Below the pieces are notes generated by a model. The model worked only from the letters and a program-made list of their open reading frames with translations. It ran no database searches and was not told the origin of the DNA. Made by a program: the position numbers and the translations under genes. Positions 40,180 through 51,300 of a DNA stretch of 64,000 bases are shown here, in pieces. Every line of letters starts with the position of its first letter. Position 1 is the stretch's first letter. Source of the stretch: Sabellastarte sp. h YS-2021 (taxonomy: Eukaryota > Annelida > Polychaeta > Sabellida > Sabellidae); assembly GCA_964017235.1 (NCBI GenBank), contig OZ024936.1:57277028-57341027 (forward strand), given 5' to 3'.

Positions 40180-40895
40180 ATGATCTTAAACAGGCCTTTC
40201 AAAGTAAATCTTAAGAAAATTAGTGATATCCTAACCCTTCAATTGATAGTCCATGCATATTATACCACAAATATGGGCTAAGTGTTTAAGGCCACTTATA
40301 CAGTGACCTCCTTAATCCATTTATATGCTGGCCTTCTTTTCTTTCCTTAGACTATCCAGTCTGGATGCACACTCTCATAAATTGTATCCCCCCTTCATCA
40401 GTTGGTCAGATAATAATCATTGTTACCTCAGGAATCCAATTTAACTCTTCAGGTTACTGATGAATACAAATATAATGACTTGGAGCAAGTCTAACATAGA
40501 TTTGAAATGGTCCAAGACAATGCAGTCCCGAAATTCAGTTGAAAATTTTGAAAATCCCTTCCCTGGGTAAAACCCCCTGTGTCTTGGCACAGCTATAAGA
40601 AACCTACTAGCCAATACCCCTGTTAAAAACTCCCTTCTGTTTCAATACAAAACTCTTTCCCAATGGATTCCATTAACAGACATTCAAGTTAGACGTCATT
40701 TCTCGATTCTTGTTAAAAAAGTTAAATTTACACAATTCTAAATTCACTTTTTTAAGATTTCAGATGCCACCTTTGCCTTTAATTCCAATGCCCACTTACA
40801 AGAAATAATGAGTCATGGGACCTCAGATTGCGTATGAAAATACATTACTTTAGATCATGGCGCCTCTGACCAAGTTTCCCTAAAATTTTAAAGGC
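40180..40895 (+). pseudogene. Tyrosine recombinase remnant of the relic YR element
   Basis: An N-terminal part (RPFKVNLKKISDILTLQLIV, then AYYTTNMG) and a C-terminal part in frame from 40760 are readable. The C-terminal part has SDATFAFNSNAHLQEIMSHG, a stop, then KYITLDHGASDQVSLKF and TAA at about 40893. The Trp expected after HG is deleted, and the H-x-x-R box lies at a frame break. Confidence 0.6.
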
Positions 40896-42090
40896 ATCTG
40901 CACCTCACTACCTCCTAGTTGGGGTCTGAGATCTGTCTTTGCAAAAAATATCCATTTTAACAACTTCCTGCAACTTTCTATATTTTGTTCAACATTCTGT
41001 GATGTTTTCATTTCATCACTTACATTTGTATATTTCAGTATTTATTGTTGAAATTTTGGTACATCTTAAATATTAATTTTAACTTAAAGTCAGTTTGAGG
41101 CCTCCTTAAATAAAGTTAAAATGAAATTAAAAGGTGATTTTAAAAGGTGACTTTAAAGGTGATCTTATCCTCATAGTTGGGGCACCCTAAACTGTTTACT
41201 CTTCTGATGGTTTCCTCTACTTAAGGTGGCCTCAAGTTTTTTATGCAACTTCAGTTGTCAATGTCTGTAACTGTATATATAAATAGATTTATTTATTTTG
41301 TATATAATAAATATTTTTTTACCCACATTGGGGTTTTTGTTATCTCCTTTCACTTCATTTAACCTGATATGACCTGGGGGTAATGATGAGCATAACAAAA
41401 CTGTTATTAAAACTAAATTGATATCGCCTTTGGGCAAGCAATGGTTTTTGTTAATGATGTTAATGATCATTAAATGAGGTTCTATTAGGCTTAAGTAGCT
41501 GGTGTTGTAAAGATGAAAAGGCGATTCTTCTCAACGGCTTGGTGCAACATATTACAAAGTGCTTTGATAATGAACTTTTATTTTACAACAACTATTGTGT
41601 ATTTTATTCTAATAAAAGTTTTTGTATTAGTCCCAGTGATTATTGAATGTTTATCATGAGTTAGCTAAATATGGCATTTTTTTCAAAGTTCAAGTTGAAT
41701 TTTAAGTCCCTACCAACGAAGGAAATATCAGGACATACATTAAGGGCATCAGACATTCCTGAATATTGATCACTAGATAATTGCATTTCTGTGATAATAA
41801 GTGGGTTATGTGGTAAACACCTTGTAGAAATTTGAATAGTTGTGTTTCTTTTATGCCTCAACTCTGAAGCTCAAACCTTATCATATTGCGCTAGTAATGT
41901 TAGAGAGCTATTTCAATTAGTGTTCACTCACATTCCTACTCCTTATATATAATTATAAAACACTTTCTCACTGAAAACATAGAAGATAGTTGTTTATGTA
42001 TGGGATGCACATAAACCTCATTAATCTTGTAGACAGAGATGTCAGTTTATCACCAATAAGTTTTTAAATTTTTTAAACAAATAAGAATTT
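40896..42090. other. No gene recognised
   Basis: AT-rich sequence that includes the presumed 3' end of the relic retroelement and a short run of GGTGATTTTAAAA-like repeats near 41130-41165. Nothing coding was seen. Confidence 0.3.
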
Positions 42091-42960
42091 AAAAAAAAAT
42101 TAAAAGAAACAATTTTGGTACTGACTTGTACCAAAGCCTGGAACCGCCATCCAAATTCAAAATTCAAAATATGAAATATGCTATTTGGAATTCCAAATAC
42201 GTATTCGGAATTCCAAATACAGTATTTGGAATTCCATATACGCTATTCGGAATTCCAAATACCTATTTGGAATTCCAAATACCCTATTCGGAATTCCAAA
42301 TACGTATTTGGAATTCCAAATACGCTATTCGGAATTCCAAATACCTATTTGGAATTCCAAATACCCTATTCGGAATTCCAAATACGTATTTGGAATTCCA
42401 AATACGCTATTCGGAATTCCAAATACGTATTTGGAATTCCAAATACCCTATTCGGAATTCCAAATACGTATTTGGAATTCCAAATACATATTTAGAATTC
42501 CAAATACAGTATTTGGAATTCCAAATACGCTATTCAGAATTCCAAATACGTATTTGGAATTCCAAATATCTTATTCGGAATTCCAAATACCCTATTCGGA
42601 ATTCCAAATATGACCCAAATACATATTTATACTTATTTAGTAAGTCGATAGCACGGTCGGTTGGGAGGGCCTCACCTCACCGCTTAGTATGCAGGTCAGT
42701 TACTAGGGACTACAAGTGAACTGTAATATTAAGACAAAGGTGGCCTTAAACAGGACTCTAGTCGGTCCCATAGGTCGGTTGCCGGTGTCTTGACCAAAGA
42801 TGTAGGGAATGTTTATTGCTATGAAAACGTGTGCAAAATTGCCAAGTGATTGAAAAATCATAAAGATGCTCTAAATCTTGAAATATTGCACAAAAGATAT
42901 ATGGCTAGGAAAGCTAGCCTGATAGTGATTTTGACCTAGTTTCAAAAACAAAATGGCTGC
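42091..42960 (+). repeat. Palindromic-monomer repeat block, copy 1
   Basis: About 870 bp. A head with a short AC/GT-palindrome (GGTACTGACTTGTACC) and AACCGCCATCC lies at 42091-42180. The array (about 42180-42609) has 20/21-bp monomers that all contain GGAATTCC. The spacers alternate among AAATACGTATTT, AAATACGCTATTC, AAATACCTATTT and AAATACCCTATTC. A non-repetitive tail of about 350 bp follows, ending at AAATGGCTGC. Long open frames in all three forward frames result from the stop-free monomer and are not regarded as genes. Confidence 0.85.
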
Positions 42961-43900
42961 TAAAAAAAATTAAAAGAAACAATTTTGGTACTGACTTGTA
43001 CCAAAGCCTGGAACCGCCATCCAAATTCAAAATTCAAAATATGAAATATGCTATTTGGAATTCCAAATACGTATTCGGAATTCCAAATACAGTATTTGGA
43101 ATTCTATATACGCTATTCGGAATTCCAAATACCTATTTGGAATTCCAAATACCCTATTCGGAATTCCAAATACATATTTGGAATTCCAAATACGCTATTC
43201 GGAATTCCAAATACATAAATACATATTTAGAATTCCAAATACAGTATTTGGAATTCCAAATACGCTATTCGGAATTCCAAATACGTATTTGGAATTCCAA
43301 ATACCTTATTCGGAATTCCAAATACGTATTTGGAATTCCAAATACGCTATTCGGAATTCCAAATACGTATTTGGAATTCCAAATACCCTATTCGGAATTC
43401 CAAATACGTATTTGGAATTCCAAATACATATTTAGAATTCCAAATACAGTATTTGGAATTCCAAATACGCTATTCGGAATTCCAAATACGTATTTGGAAT
43501 TCCAAATATCTTATTCGGAATTCCAAATACCCTATTCGGAATTCCAAATATGACCCAAATACATATTTATACTTATTTAGTAAGTCGATAGCACGGTCGG
43601 TTGGGAGGGCCTCACCTCACCGCTTAGTATGCAGGTCAGTTACTAGGGACTACAAGTGAACTGTAATATTAAGACAAAGGTGGCCTTAAACAGGACTCTA
43701 GTCGGTCCCATAGGTCGGTTGCCGGTGTCTTGACCAAAGATGTAGGGAATGTTTATTGCTATGAAAACGTGTGCAAAATTGCCAAGTGATTGAAAAATCA
43801 TAAAGATGCTCTAAATCTTGAAATATTGCACAAAAGATATATGGCTAGGAAAGCTAGCCTGATAGTAATTTTGACCTAGTTTCAAAAACAAAATGGCTGC
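42961..43900 (+). repeat. Palindromic-monomer repeat block, copy 2 (direct tandem duplicate)
   Basis: Repeats block 1 from head to AAATGGCTGC tail with very few substitutions. The array is about 70 bp longer (43055-43550) and contains an ATACATAAATACATATTTAG irregularity near 43211. The tails of the two blocks are nearly identical (one T/A change near 43867), so duplication is recent or homogenised. Confidence 0.85.
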
Positions 43901-45186
43901 CATATCACATGTTTAATGTTAAATGGGGTTATCTTATTACAAAAGACCTTATATCTCCCTTATCCTTGCTCCTAGCGGTTCGGACTGTGAACAATTTTCA
44001 AAGGTGTTATGTGACTTGCAATGGCAAGCTGATAAAAGTTGCTCTAAGGAGACTCCTGACTGGAACACCTGATCAGAGAACTCATAGCACAGGATCACAG
44101 TCTGCTTGATAATGGCAGGGGAGTGCCTGACTGGTGCCTGGCTGACAATGCCGTCAGCCAAGACCTTCACTATGCCGGTTTCACCAGCAAAGACCTTCAC
44201 AGCCTACAACTGTGGTGACATCTGAGAGACCCTTCATACCACCAATTCAGCCTGCTACCGGTTCCAGTGTTGTGCAGTCTACTGGACCAGTCATTCAGGT
44301 CTCTAGCAGTCAGACTCAGCCTACTACTGGTTCCAGTGATCCAGCTTTTAGCCTTCCGGTGATTTAACCTGGTGATTTATTTTTTGTCAATTTAATTGTG
44401 CATTATATATAGGTTTATGTGAATTTAATTGTGCATAATATGCTGGTTTATTTAAAAGAAAGTTTACCAAGAATCCAAAGATTTTTTTTTCATCTTAACC
44501 CTAAAGAAGCTTCTGTTTGATGAGATGGGGGTAGGATCTTGTGGTCGTGGACAGGATTAACAAGGATATTCTCCACCCGGGGGAGGGGAAGATTTCCAGG
44601 GGGAGAATTTACCTTTACACCAGTCTACGAAGTTGCTAGTGGAAGCCAGATTGTTATTGTCCCTGTGAGATGTCTTTGCCTCAGTCTTACAGTCACATCA
44701 CCAAGTAACAGACTGCTACCAGTTACAGTGATATGCAAAACCTTCAAGTCACCGGACTGGCTGTTCAGAAAACACCAGTCAGACTCTTACTGGCAAGAGT
44801 GTCCGGCCCATATCTTCATTGGTTGGTGCTGCTCTCTCACAGGACCCAGATTCTGATCTGGAGTGGCATAGCTATCCATCCTCCCCTGCTCAATTCATGG
44901 AGGAAGAGGGCGAGGTATCTGATCAGGATACTGCTATGCCAGAGCAAGAGCTGGACCAATAGCTGAGTGATGAGCAGAACTACTGGGAGACCATCAGAGG
45001 GGTCAGGTCCTTCATAGGGTGGCACCAGGTTCAGCCTCATCTCAACGTGACAATCCCCTTGCCAGTTCCAAGACAAAGCCAACTGGTGAAGTCCCTTCAG
45101 ATGACTGGCTGTGTAGCAAGATGGAGAAATTCAACATCGCTCTCACTGAAGGCTACTTTACCTGTGGTTCTGAAACTTTGATGTAA
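43901..45186 (+). other. Spacer between opposed repeat blocks, with a gag-like fragment
   Basis: Less AT-rich than the flanks, with repeated CAGCCTACTACTGGTTCCAG motifs at 44245-44335. From about 44840, overlapping frames read DSDLEWHSYPSSP and EEEGEVSDQDTAM. They continue with SDEQNYWETIRGVRSFIGW and, after a frame change, with PSDDWLCSKMEKFNIALTEG, which ends near 45186. This is the acidic-then-helical arrangement I associate with the N-terminal Gag of DIRS-like elements. The assignment rests on recall and is tentative. Confidence 0.4.
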
Positions 45187-46545
45187 CTCTCTGCAATATT
45201 TCAAGACTTAGAGCATCTTTATCATATTCAAAAAATCGCCTATGAGGGTCATTTTATTTTCAAAATGAGGCTACAAATTTGCACAGACATGTTTTCATAG
45301 CCATAAACATCCCCTACATATTTGGTGAAGATATCTTCATAAATTAATGAGATATTAAGATTTATCTAAAAACATGATGAAGGGATGCACAGACAGACGC
45401 ATGTATGGAAGGCATATCATAACCCCCTGACCACATCTTTCAGCCGCTGGTGAGAGATTAAAAAAGATCATCATCATGAACATCAAATCAATGACATGGT
45501 TCCTTTTAGGAGGTTTATTTCCAGGGATTGAACTCATACCTCTCTGTCTCTACCTCAGAACAGGTCTGTAAAAAAGGGGAGGGGCAAATTTGGTATTCTG
45601 CGGACATAGGTGACCAACCTATGGGACTGGCTACAGTCCTGTTTAAGGATACCTTTGTCTTAATATTACAGTTCAATTGTAGTCCCTAGTAACTGACCTG
45701 CCTACCAAGCGGTAGTTATTCTACCAAACTGTCCATTGGATAGGATGTATTAACACAATAAAATTAAATTTTTATAAGTTAATACCTTACCTAATGCACA
45801 GGTGAGGTCCTCCCAACTGACCATGCTATGGACTTACTAAATAAGTATAAATATGTATTTGCATCTGAATAGGTTTAGACGATGAAAATAGATGCCGTGA
45901 TGTCACACTATCCAGACAGGAACGAAGTACCATGCTCCACCTAGCATAGTACTAGACTGGTTCTGCTAGTAGATAACATGGGAAGGATGACTGTCATTTG
46001 GAGGGACCATATTTGAAATTGTATTTAGAATTCCGAATAGCATATTTGGAATTCCAAATACGAATTTGGAATTCCGAATAGCGTATTTGGAATTCCAAAT
46101 ACATATTTGGAATTCCGAATAGGGTATTTGGAATTCCAAATACTGTATTTGGAATTCTAAATACATATTTGGAATTCCGAATAGGGTATTTGGAATTCCA
46201 AATACGTATTTGGAATTCCGAATAGGGTATTTGGAATTCCAAATACTGTATTTGGAATTCTAAATACATATTTGGAATTCCGAATAGGGTATTTGGAATT
46301 CCAAATACGTATTTGGAATTCCAAATAGGGTATTTGGAATTCCAAATACGTATTTGGAATTCCGAATAGGGTATTTGGAATTCCAAATACTGTATTTGGA
46401 ATTCCGAATACTGTATTTGGAATTCCGAATACGTATTTGGAATTCCGAATACGTATTTGGAATTCCGAATACATATTTGGAATTCCAAATAGCATATTTC
46501 ATATTTTGAATTTTGAATTTGGATGGCGGTTCCAGGCTTTCGTAG
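45187..46545 (-). repeat. Palindromic-monomer repeat block, copy 3 (inverted, interrupted)
   Basis: Minus-strand homologue of the blocks at 42091 and 42961. The tail part is at 45187-45330, more tail at about 45600-45715 and 45800-45865, the array at 46018-46500, and the head (GGATGGCGGTTCCAGGCTTT) at about 46521-46540. Unrelated inserts separate these pieces (about 45345-45600, 45716-45800, 45868-46015). Sequence divergence is clearly higher than between blocks 1 and 2. Confidence 0.75.
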
Positions 46546-47714
46546 ACTTGTCAGATTTGATTTCCACTGTCTGTATCTAATGCCCCGGGTCACATGAACA
46601 GCAATTATCTTCTTAAAATATTGACGTTAATATCAATATATGCCTTGAGGGCATGTGGGATAATGACATCAAACTTGTGTGAGATATCTTAATGTACTTT
46701 TCAAAGCAAGCATTAAACTGTCACTTTGCTGCAGTGTCATATTGAAGACTATACAACTATTAGTTGTCAGACTGACTACACTTTGCTGTGACAAGGCAGT
46801 TGTTACCCCATTGTATAAGATCTCCCACCTGCCCTTGAGACTATAGTAGGAAAACTTTCCAAATGACATAGGCAAAAATGTCACGACTGAAATGAGAATA
46901 TTGTGTGTAGAGTCATTTCTGTATTGTATTAGCTAACATTGCAAATTTCACAATTCACCCATTCAAAATAAGTAGCAGTTTGAAGCATTTAACCATGTTT
47001 TACCATGGCTTCCCTGCGTATGCTTTAAAAAAATTCTATCAGTGTTTAAAACCACAAAAAAAAACAATCCCCACACATATCTTCACTATCTGCAGTGGCC
47101 TTATAATGTGAAATAATCTTTCTCTTTTATCAACCCAAACAAGTAAAATTGACAAACATACTTTGTCTTTTCAGAAAAAAAATTCTTCTTTCAAGTCACT
47201 GATGCTCTGATATTATTTGGTAAAAACAAATTTTAATATATGTGGGCATTAGTTTGTTAGAAATCAGTGCTTTAGGGGGTATTTCTAATTAATTCAATAC
47301 CTTGGAAATGCATCTGTTCTTCTGTTATTATCAAACTCCCCCTAATATCATCCCAAATAAAACCAAATCATTCAGGGAAAACAACTTTTCATACCTTCCA
47401 CTAAACCAAAGAAAAATGTATGATTTGAATGGCATGGACTCCCCAAAATGTAAAAGAATTTTCTTATGTCGCAGTCAGGATTGGGTTTTACATCCCAACG
47501 CATAGCTAGTTTCTAACAACCAGTTACCCTCAACTATAAAGAGCTGCAATGGATAGCTATGATTGTTTTGAAGCTTCTAGAAATTTTCAAATCACCTTTC
47601 TTGAATCTAATTGAATAGCTGCCTTGATTATGTCGAGTATCGTAATAGAGGAGATGACTTGCAAAAGTGCTCCTTTTCCAAAACTGGATTAGAGAGGTGA
47701 TCAATTTCTTTAGG
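46546..47714. other. No gene recognised
   Basis: AT-rich spacer between the inverted repeat block and the Harbinger remnant. No motif-bearing frame was found. Confidence 0.3.
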
Positions 47715-48389
47715 TTGCCCCACCACCGATTGTGACATTAAAAGATTTTCATAAAGTTGATGCTTCTTTCTTCCAGAGCCGTGAGATCCCTCTTTGGGCC
47801 AACATATAAGTTGGGGTGTTGTGAGAGTATCAACTGAATTGCATCACCCTTACTGCTTGGGTAAAGGGGTTGTACCTTGGGCTATCTTGCTATGGACTTG
47901 GGCTTCAAATTGGGGGTGTTACACTGAAGCCGACCCTATAACTCTACGATCAGTTTGAAAAGTTGTGGATTGGGGACCAAAATCCAGCAAAAAGCGCACA
48001 GAACTTTTGGGTCAGTTACACATCCCCAACAGGACGAAGCACATCCTGGCTTGTCTGGAGCAAGATCCTGACCTGACTTGGGTCGGGGTCTTTTTCTCTA
48101 TGACTAAATGGAAAACTACCAGGACAAGCCGTAAATGGCTAACTGACAAGCAGTATCAAACCACGACAAGCCATAGTGACAAACCAACAAGACTGGAGCA
48201 GTGTCCGGATCCCCCCCAAATGGACTGACTAATTTCTGGAGTTGGGATCCCGAATCAAACCCACACTATGTAAATCTTTTCTGGCTGCTGTAAATCATCA
48301 TTTATCACTGCAGAGATGTCAGCAGCTAAGGGCCCTGTTTTTTACTGAGTTAAATTTTTGATTTCATTATGATTTGCAGATAAAAAAGA

Positions 48390-49574
48390 CTCATCTGGAC
48401 CACCACCTGTCATACAGCCGGCACCTTCATGACAGCCTCCACCACTACCCAGGAGAGGAAGAAAGCCACACAACCCCTGGGTGATGCCCTGGATCATCCA
48501 AAGACAAGAAAAAGGATGCTATCGGAACCTCCTGGTCGATTTAATACAAACTGATATTCCAGGCTATCAGAATTTTGTCAGGATGCCAGCTGCAAATTTT
48601 GACCTCATTCAAGAAAGCATCCACTACCGCATCAAGAAGGAAGTCCCAAATTTCAGGAAGCTCTTAGAAGTTGGATGGAAACTGGCAATAACAATGAGAC
48701 ATCTGTCAACAGGACAAATGTACACATCCTTACAGTATCACTGTCTAGATGGCCAAACCACCATATGTAAATTCGTCCCCAAGATCTGCCAGGCCATCCT
48801 TGATGAATTCCAGAAAAAGTAATTGAGCTGCCCTACCACTCCTAAAGACTGGAAACAGATTGAGAAGTTCAGCATCAGATGAAATGTATCCCATGCTGTA
48901 GGGGCACTAGACAGAAAACATATTGCCACGAAGAAGCCAAAGAGCTCTGGGAGTGAATATTATAACTATAAGGGCTTCTTTTCCCTTGTGCTGCTAGCCC
49001 GGGTCAACACAGACTACAGATCCCTCTGGGTAGATGTTGGGTCAAGTGGCTCTTCATCAGATACACAAATATTTAACTGCAGCAACTTGGAGAAGTTCAA
49101 CAGTTGCACCTTTGGCCTTCCTGGATCTGAACCCCTGGGAGCGGGAGAGCCAGATTTGCATTAATTTTTGCTGAGTGATGACGCCTTTGCCTTGATGCTG
49201 TGGCTTGTTAAACCCTACAGCAGAAGATAACTCACATAGAAAGAGAGAATAACAAACTACAAGATCTCCAGAAGCAGGAGGGTAGTGGCAAGCAGATTCA
49301 GGGCACAATAGAACAAAGGACAAAGAATGTCAGAGGCATCGTGTTAATATGCGTTGTGTTGCACAACATTCTAAAAACACACCAAGGTAGATTAGACAGG
49401 GCACCCAACCCAGCAGATGACATCGCAGCCATAGCAAATGAGGTGGCAGTATATTGGCCTAATGAAAACGACAAGAATCCTTCGAGGGAGGTAAAACATC
49501 AGCAAGACCTACTGACAGATTATTTGATCATGTTGGTGCATTTTCTGGGCAGGAGGAAAGGATCTGAGATGTGA
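48390..49574 (+). pseudogene. HARBI1: HARBI1-like DDE transposase pseudogene
   Basis: The N-terminal part at 48481-48819 has MPWIIQRQEKGCYRNLL, then FVRMPAANFDLI and LAITMRHLSTGQMYTSLQYH. A stop at 48820 and further stops follow. The catalytic core is readable from about 48898: [20 protein letters not shown] (first Asp), [20 protein letters not shown] and [17 protein letters not shown] (second Asp). A LLSDDAFAL-like stretch near 49170 may hold the region before the last acidic residue. The C-terminal part is at 49341-49574 (LICVVLHNILKTH). At least three stops and two frame changes make it inactive. The family is DDE_Tnp_4, the IS5/PIF-Harbinger superfamily. Confidence 0.85.
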
Positions 49575-50167
49575 AGAGGGGCTTCCCTGGGAACAGAAAA
49601 AGCTGGCATCTATCACTCCTTTTCAGGACTATCCAATTATTTCAGTATCTTTTATTTAAACTAGTGTTGCACCAAACAAATCACAAGTCCCACAATAATG
49701 TTTAATAACTTCAACACCCGTTTTTTTTCAAAATGTCCCACAGTAAATGTTCAAATTTGTAAACCATCAGATTTTGTTTAGCTTACGAAAGAAATAAAAG
49801 TTAAAAAGTTTACAAAAATTAATGTTTTTCTAGTTTTTTTCTTTAAAATTTTAAAATATTTCAAAATCTGAATTGTCAAAATCTTTTTATAACTTCCAAA
49901 GTTTCTCAAAGGTCAAAAGTGAAAGGTCAAATCCAAAGGTCAAAATATTTTGAAAATTGTCAATTGTTCAAACCCACTTAAAATTAGTCAAACTTGTTGT
50001 AAGGTCCGAGTGTTTTATAAATCTGAGAAATTAATTAAAGGTCAACATATTTTAAAAATGTCAAAGTTTCTTTTTTTTTAAGAAATTAGTCTCCAAATTT
50101 TTTGATGCTCAAAAATCTTTAAGTTCGCTTTTGAAGTTTTTTTTATATTTCAAATTTTTAGTTACTT

Positions 50168-50235
50168 GATCACTGACTCACTGACTGACTCACACACTGA
50201 CTCACTGACTGACGGACTCACTCACTCACTCACTG
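50168..50235 (+). repeat. ACTC/ACTG microsatellite
   Basis: A run of CACTGACT and CACTCACT units without other features, inside the Harbinger remnant. Confidence 0.8.
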
Positions 50236-50309
50236 GTGTGGGTTGGCATAATGTTTTTTTGGGAATTAATTTTTATATTTAGCTGAATAATTCTTTTGGG
50301 AAGATTCGA

Positions 50310-51300
50310 GTGGTCCTTAGAAGGACACATGAATCAGCAGTTGTCTTGAAAGAGACATTTTACAGCAGTGGTTCTGACCGATTGTAGGTAGGTACAGTAA
50401 GTCTACTGCTGCTGCTGCTTGGGCTCGAAGGACTGCTGGGCTTGGCTGGCTTCTGATGAGGCTCTTGCTGCTGGGTGGTTGTAGGAGAGGTAACTTGTTG
50501 ATGCATGTCAATTGGTGAAAATCGTTGAGGTGTATCCATCTGCAGACAACTCATGACTGTTTTTCCCAAAATTGCTAGAGGGTCCTGAGATGTTGTGTGC
50601 ACTTTCTTCACCTGTGACAGAGGCTACAGAGGGTAGGTTGAAGACCTTGGTTGGGATGTTGGTGAAATAGCTGTCGTGAGGTCCCGGATTGTTGGTCATC
50701 AACAAGTACACAGGAAGTCTGTGGCCCTCTGGGTTGTTGCTGTCCTGTGGGCACCACTTGGGTCTGTTGAGCTGGTTGTAAGACCTGGCTGGCTGGTATA
50801 TAGCCTTCTAGAATATGCAACATTTATTGCGTGGCAGTGGCTGCTGGTTGATATGGCTGCTGATAACTGATATATGGAAGTGGTACTTGAGCTAGTAGAA
50901 CGTGTAGGTTGCTGGGACTGATGGGTCCTTTCCTGTTCCCTGCTTTGTATCCCACTTTAAAGTTTCACAGACTCTCCCCCTTTTAGCTTTTACTGCTCTC
51001 AGTTCTTGGTCTTTTTTGGTCACTGCCTCCTCTGTGGACTCTAGAGTTTCTGCCCTCCTGGCTTCTCCCTCTTCCTCTCCTCCCTATGTTGTTTCTCTAC
51101 CCCATACATCTCTCTCTCTGTTCTCTCTCCTCCCTCTTCTTCCTCTGTATATCAGCAGCTGTAACTCCCAAATCAAACTCTGGTGTGTTCTGGGGACTTC
51201 TTTTTTCCTCATATTTTCTTTTTGACATTTTAGACCCATCTTATAAATCAAATCAAAGAAGCCTTTGTGAAATAAACTTATCAGTTTGCCAGCCAAAGTT
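50310..51300 (-). pseudogene. Possible second ORF of the Harbinger element (decayed)
   Basis: Minus-strand frames rich in Lys/Arg/Glu (KCQKENMRKKEVPRTHQS, then RRGRRENRERD, about 51250-51090) are followed by Gln/Pro/Ser-rich segments (50823-50360, with QPAQQTQVVPTGQQQPRGP and KPSSPSSPSSSSS). Position and orientation suit the DNA-binding accessory protein that Harbinger elements encode opposite the transposase. No Myb or MADF signature is clear, so the identity is inference. Confidence 0.3.

Larger units (their letters stand above)
37690..40895 (+). mobile_element. Ancient YR retroelement relic (Ngaro/DIRS-like), heavily decayed
   Basis: Fragments in the right order and strand for a gag-RT-RH-YR element. 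They are an N-terminal Cys motif near 37700 (GCGACIKRPVGG), gag core (38058-38366), a gag C-terminal Cys/His segment (TRLATFTGGHLYKHICSL, about 38410-38510) and the RT end (DTTKFTLAIPAEKLQEI, 38986-39210). Then follow RNase H pieces (39330-39660), a recombinase N-terminal part (about 40180-40400) and C-terminal part (40590-40895). Many stops and frameshifts intervene. Gag is clearly related to that of the 17 kb element, but decay is far deeper, so it is an older insertion from a different subfamily. Confidence 0.7.

Noticed and set aside
42126-42719. 197-codon open frame with repeated NSKY/EFQI/GIPNT units, and its overlapping partners
   Set aside because: Frames are open in all phases because the palindromic 20-bp monomer has no stop triplets. 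The equivalents in the inverted block appear on the other strand.
48898-49080. Functional HARBI1 gene
   Set aside because: The catalytic core is readable but several in-frame stops and frame changes precede and follow it.
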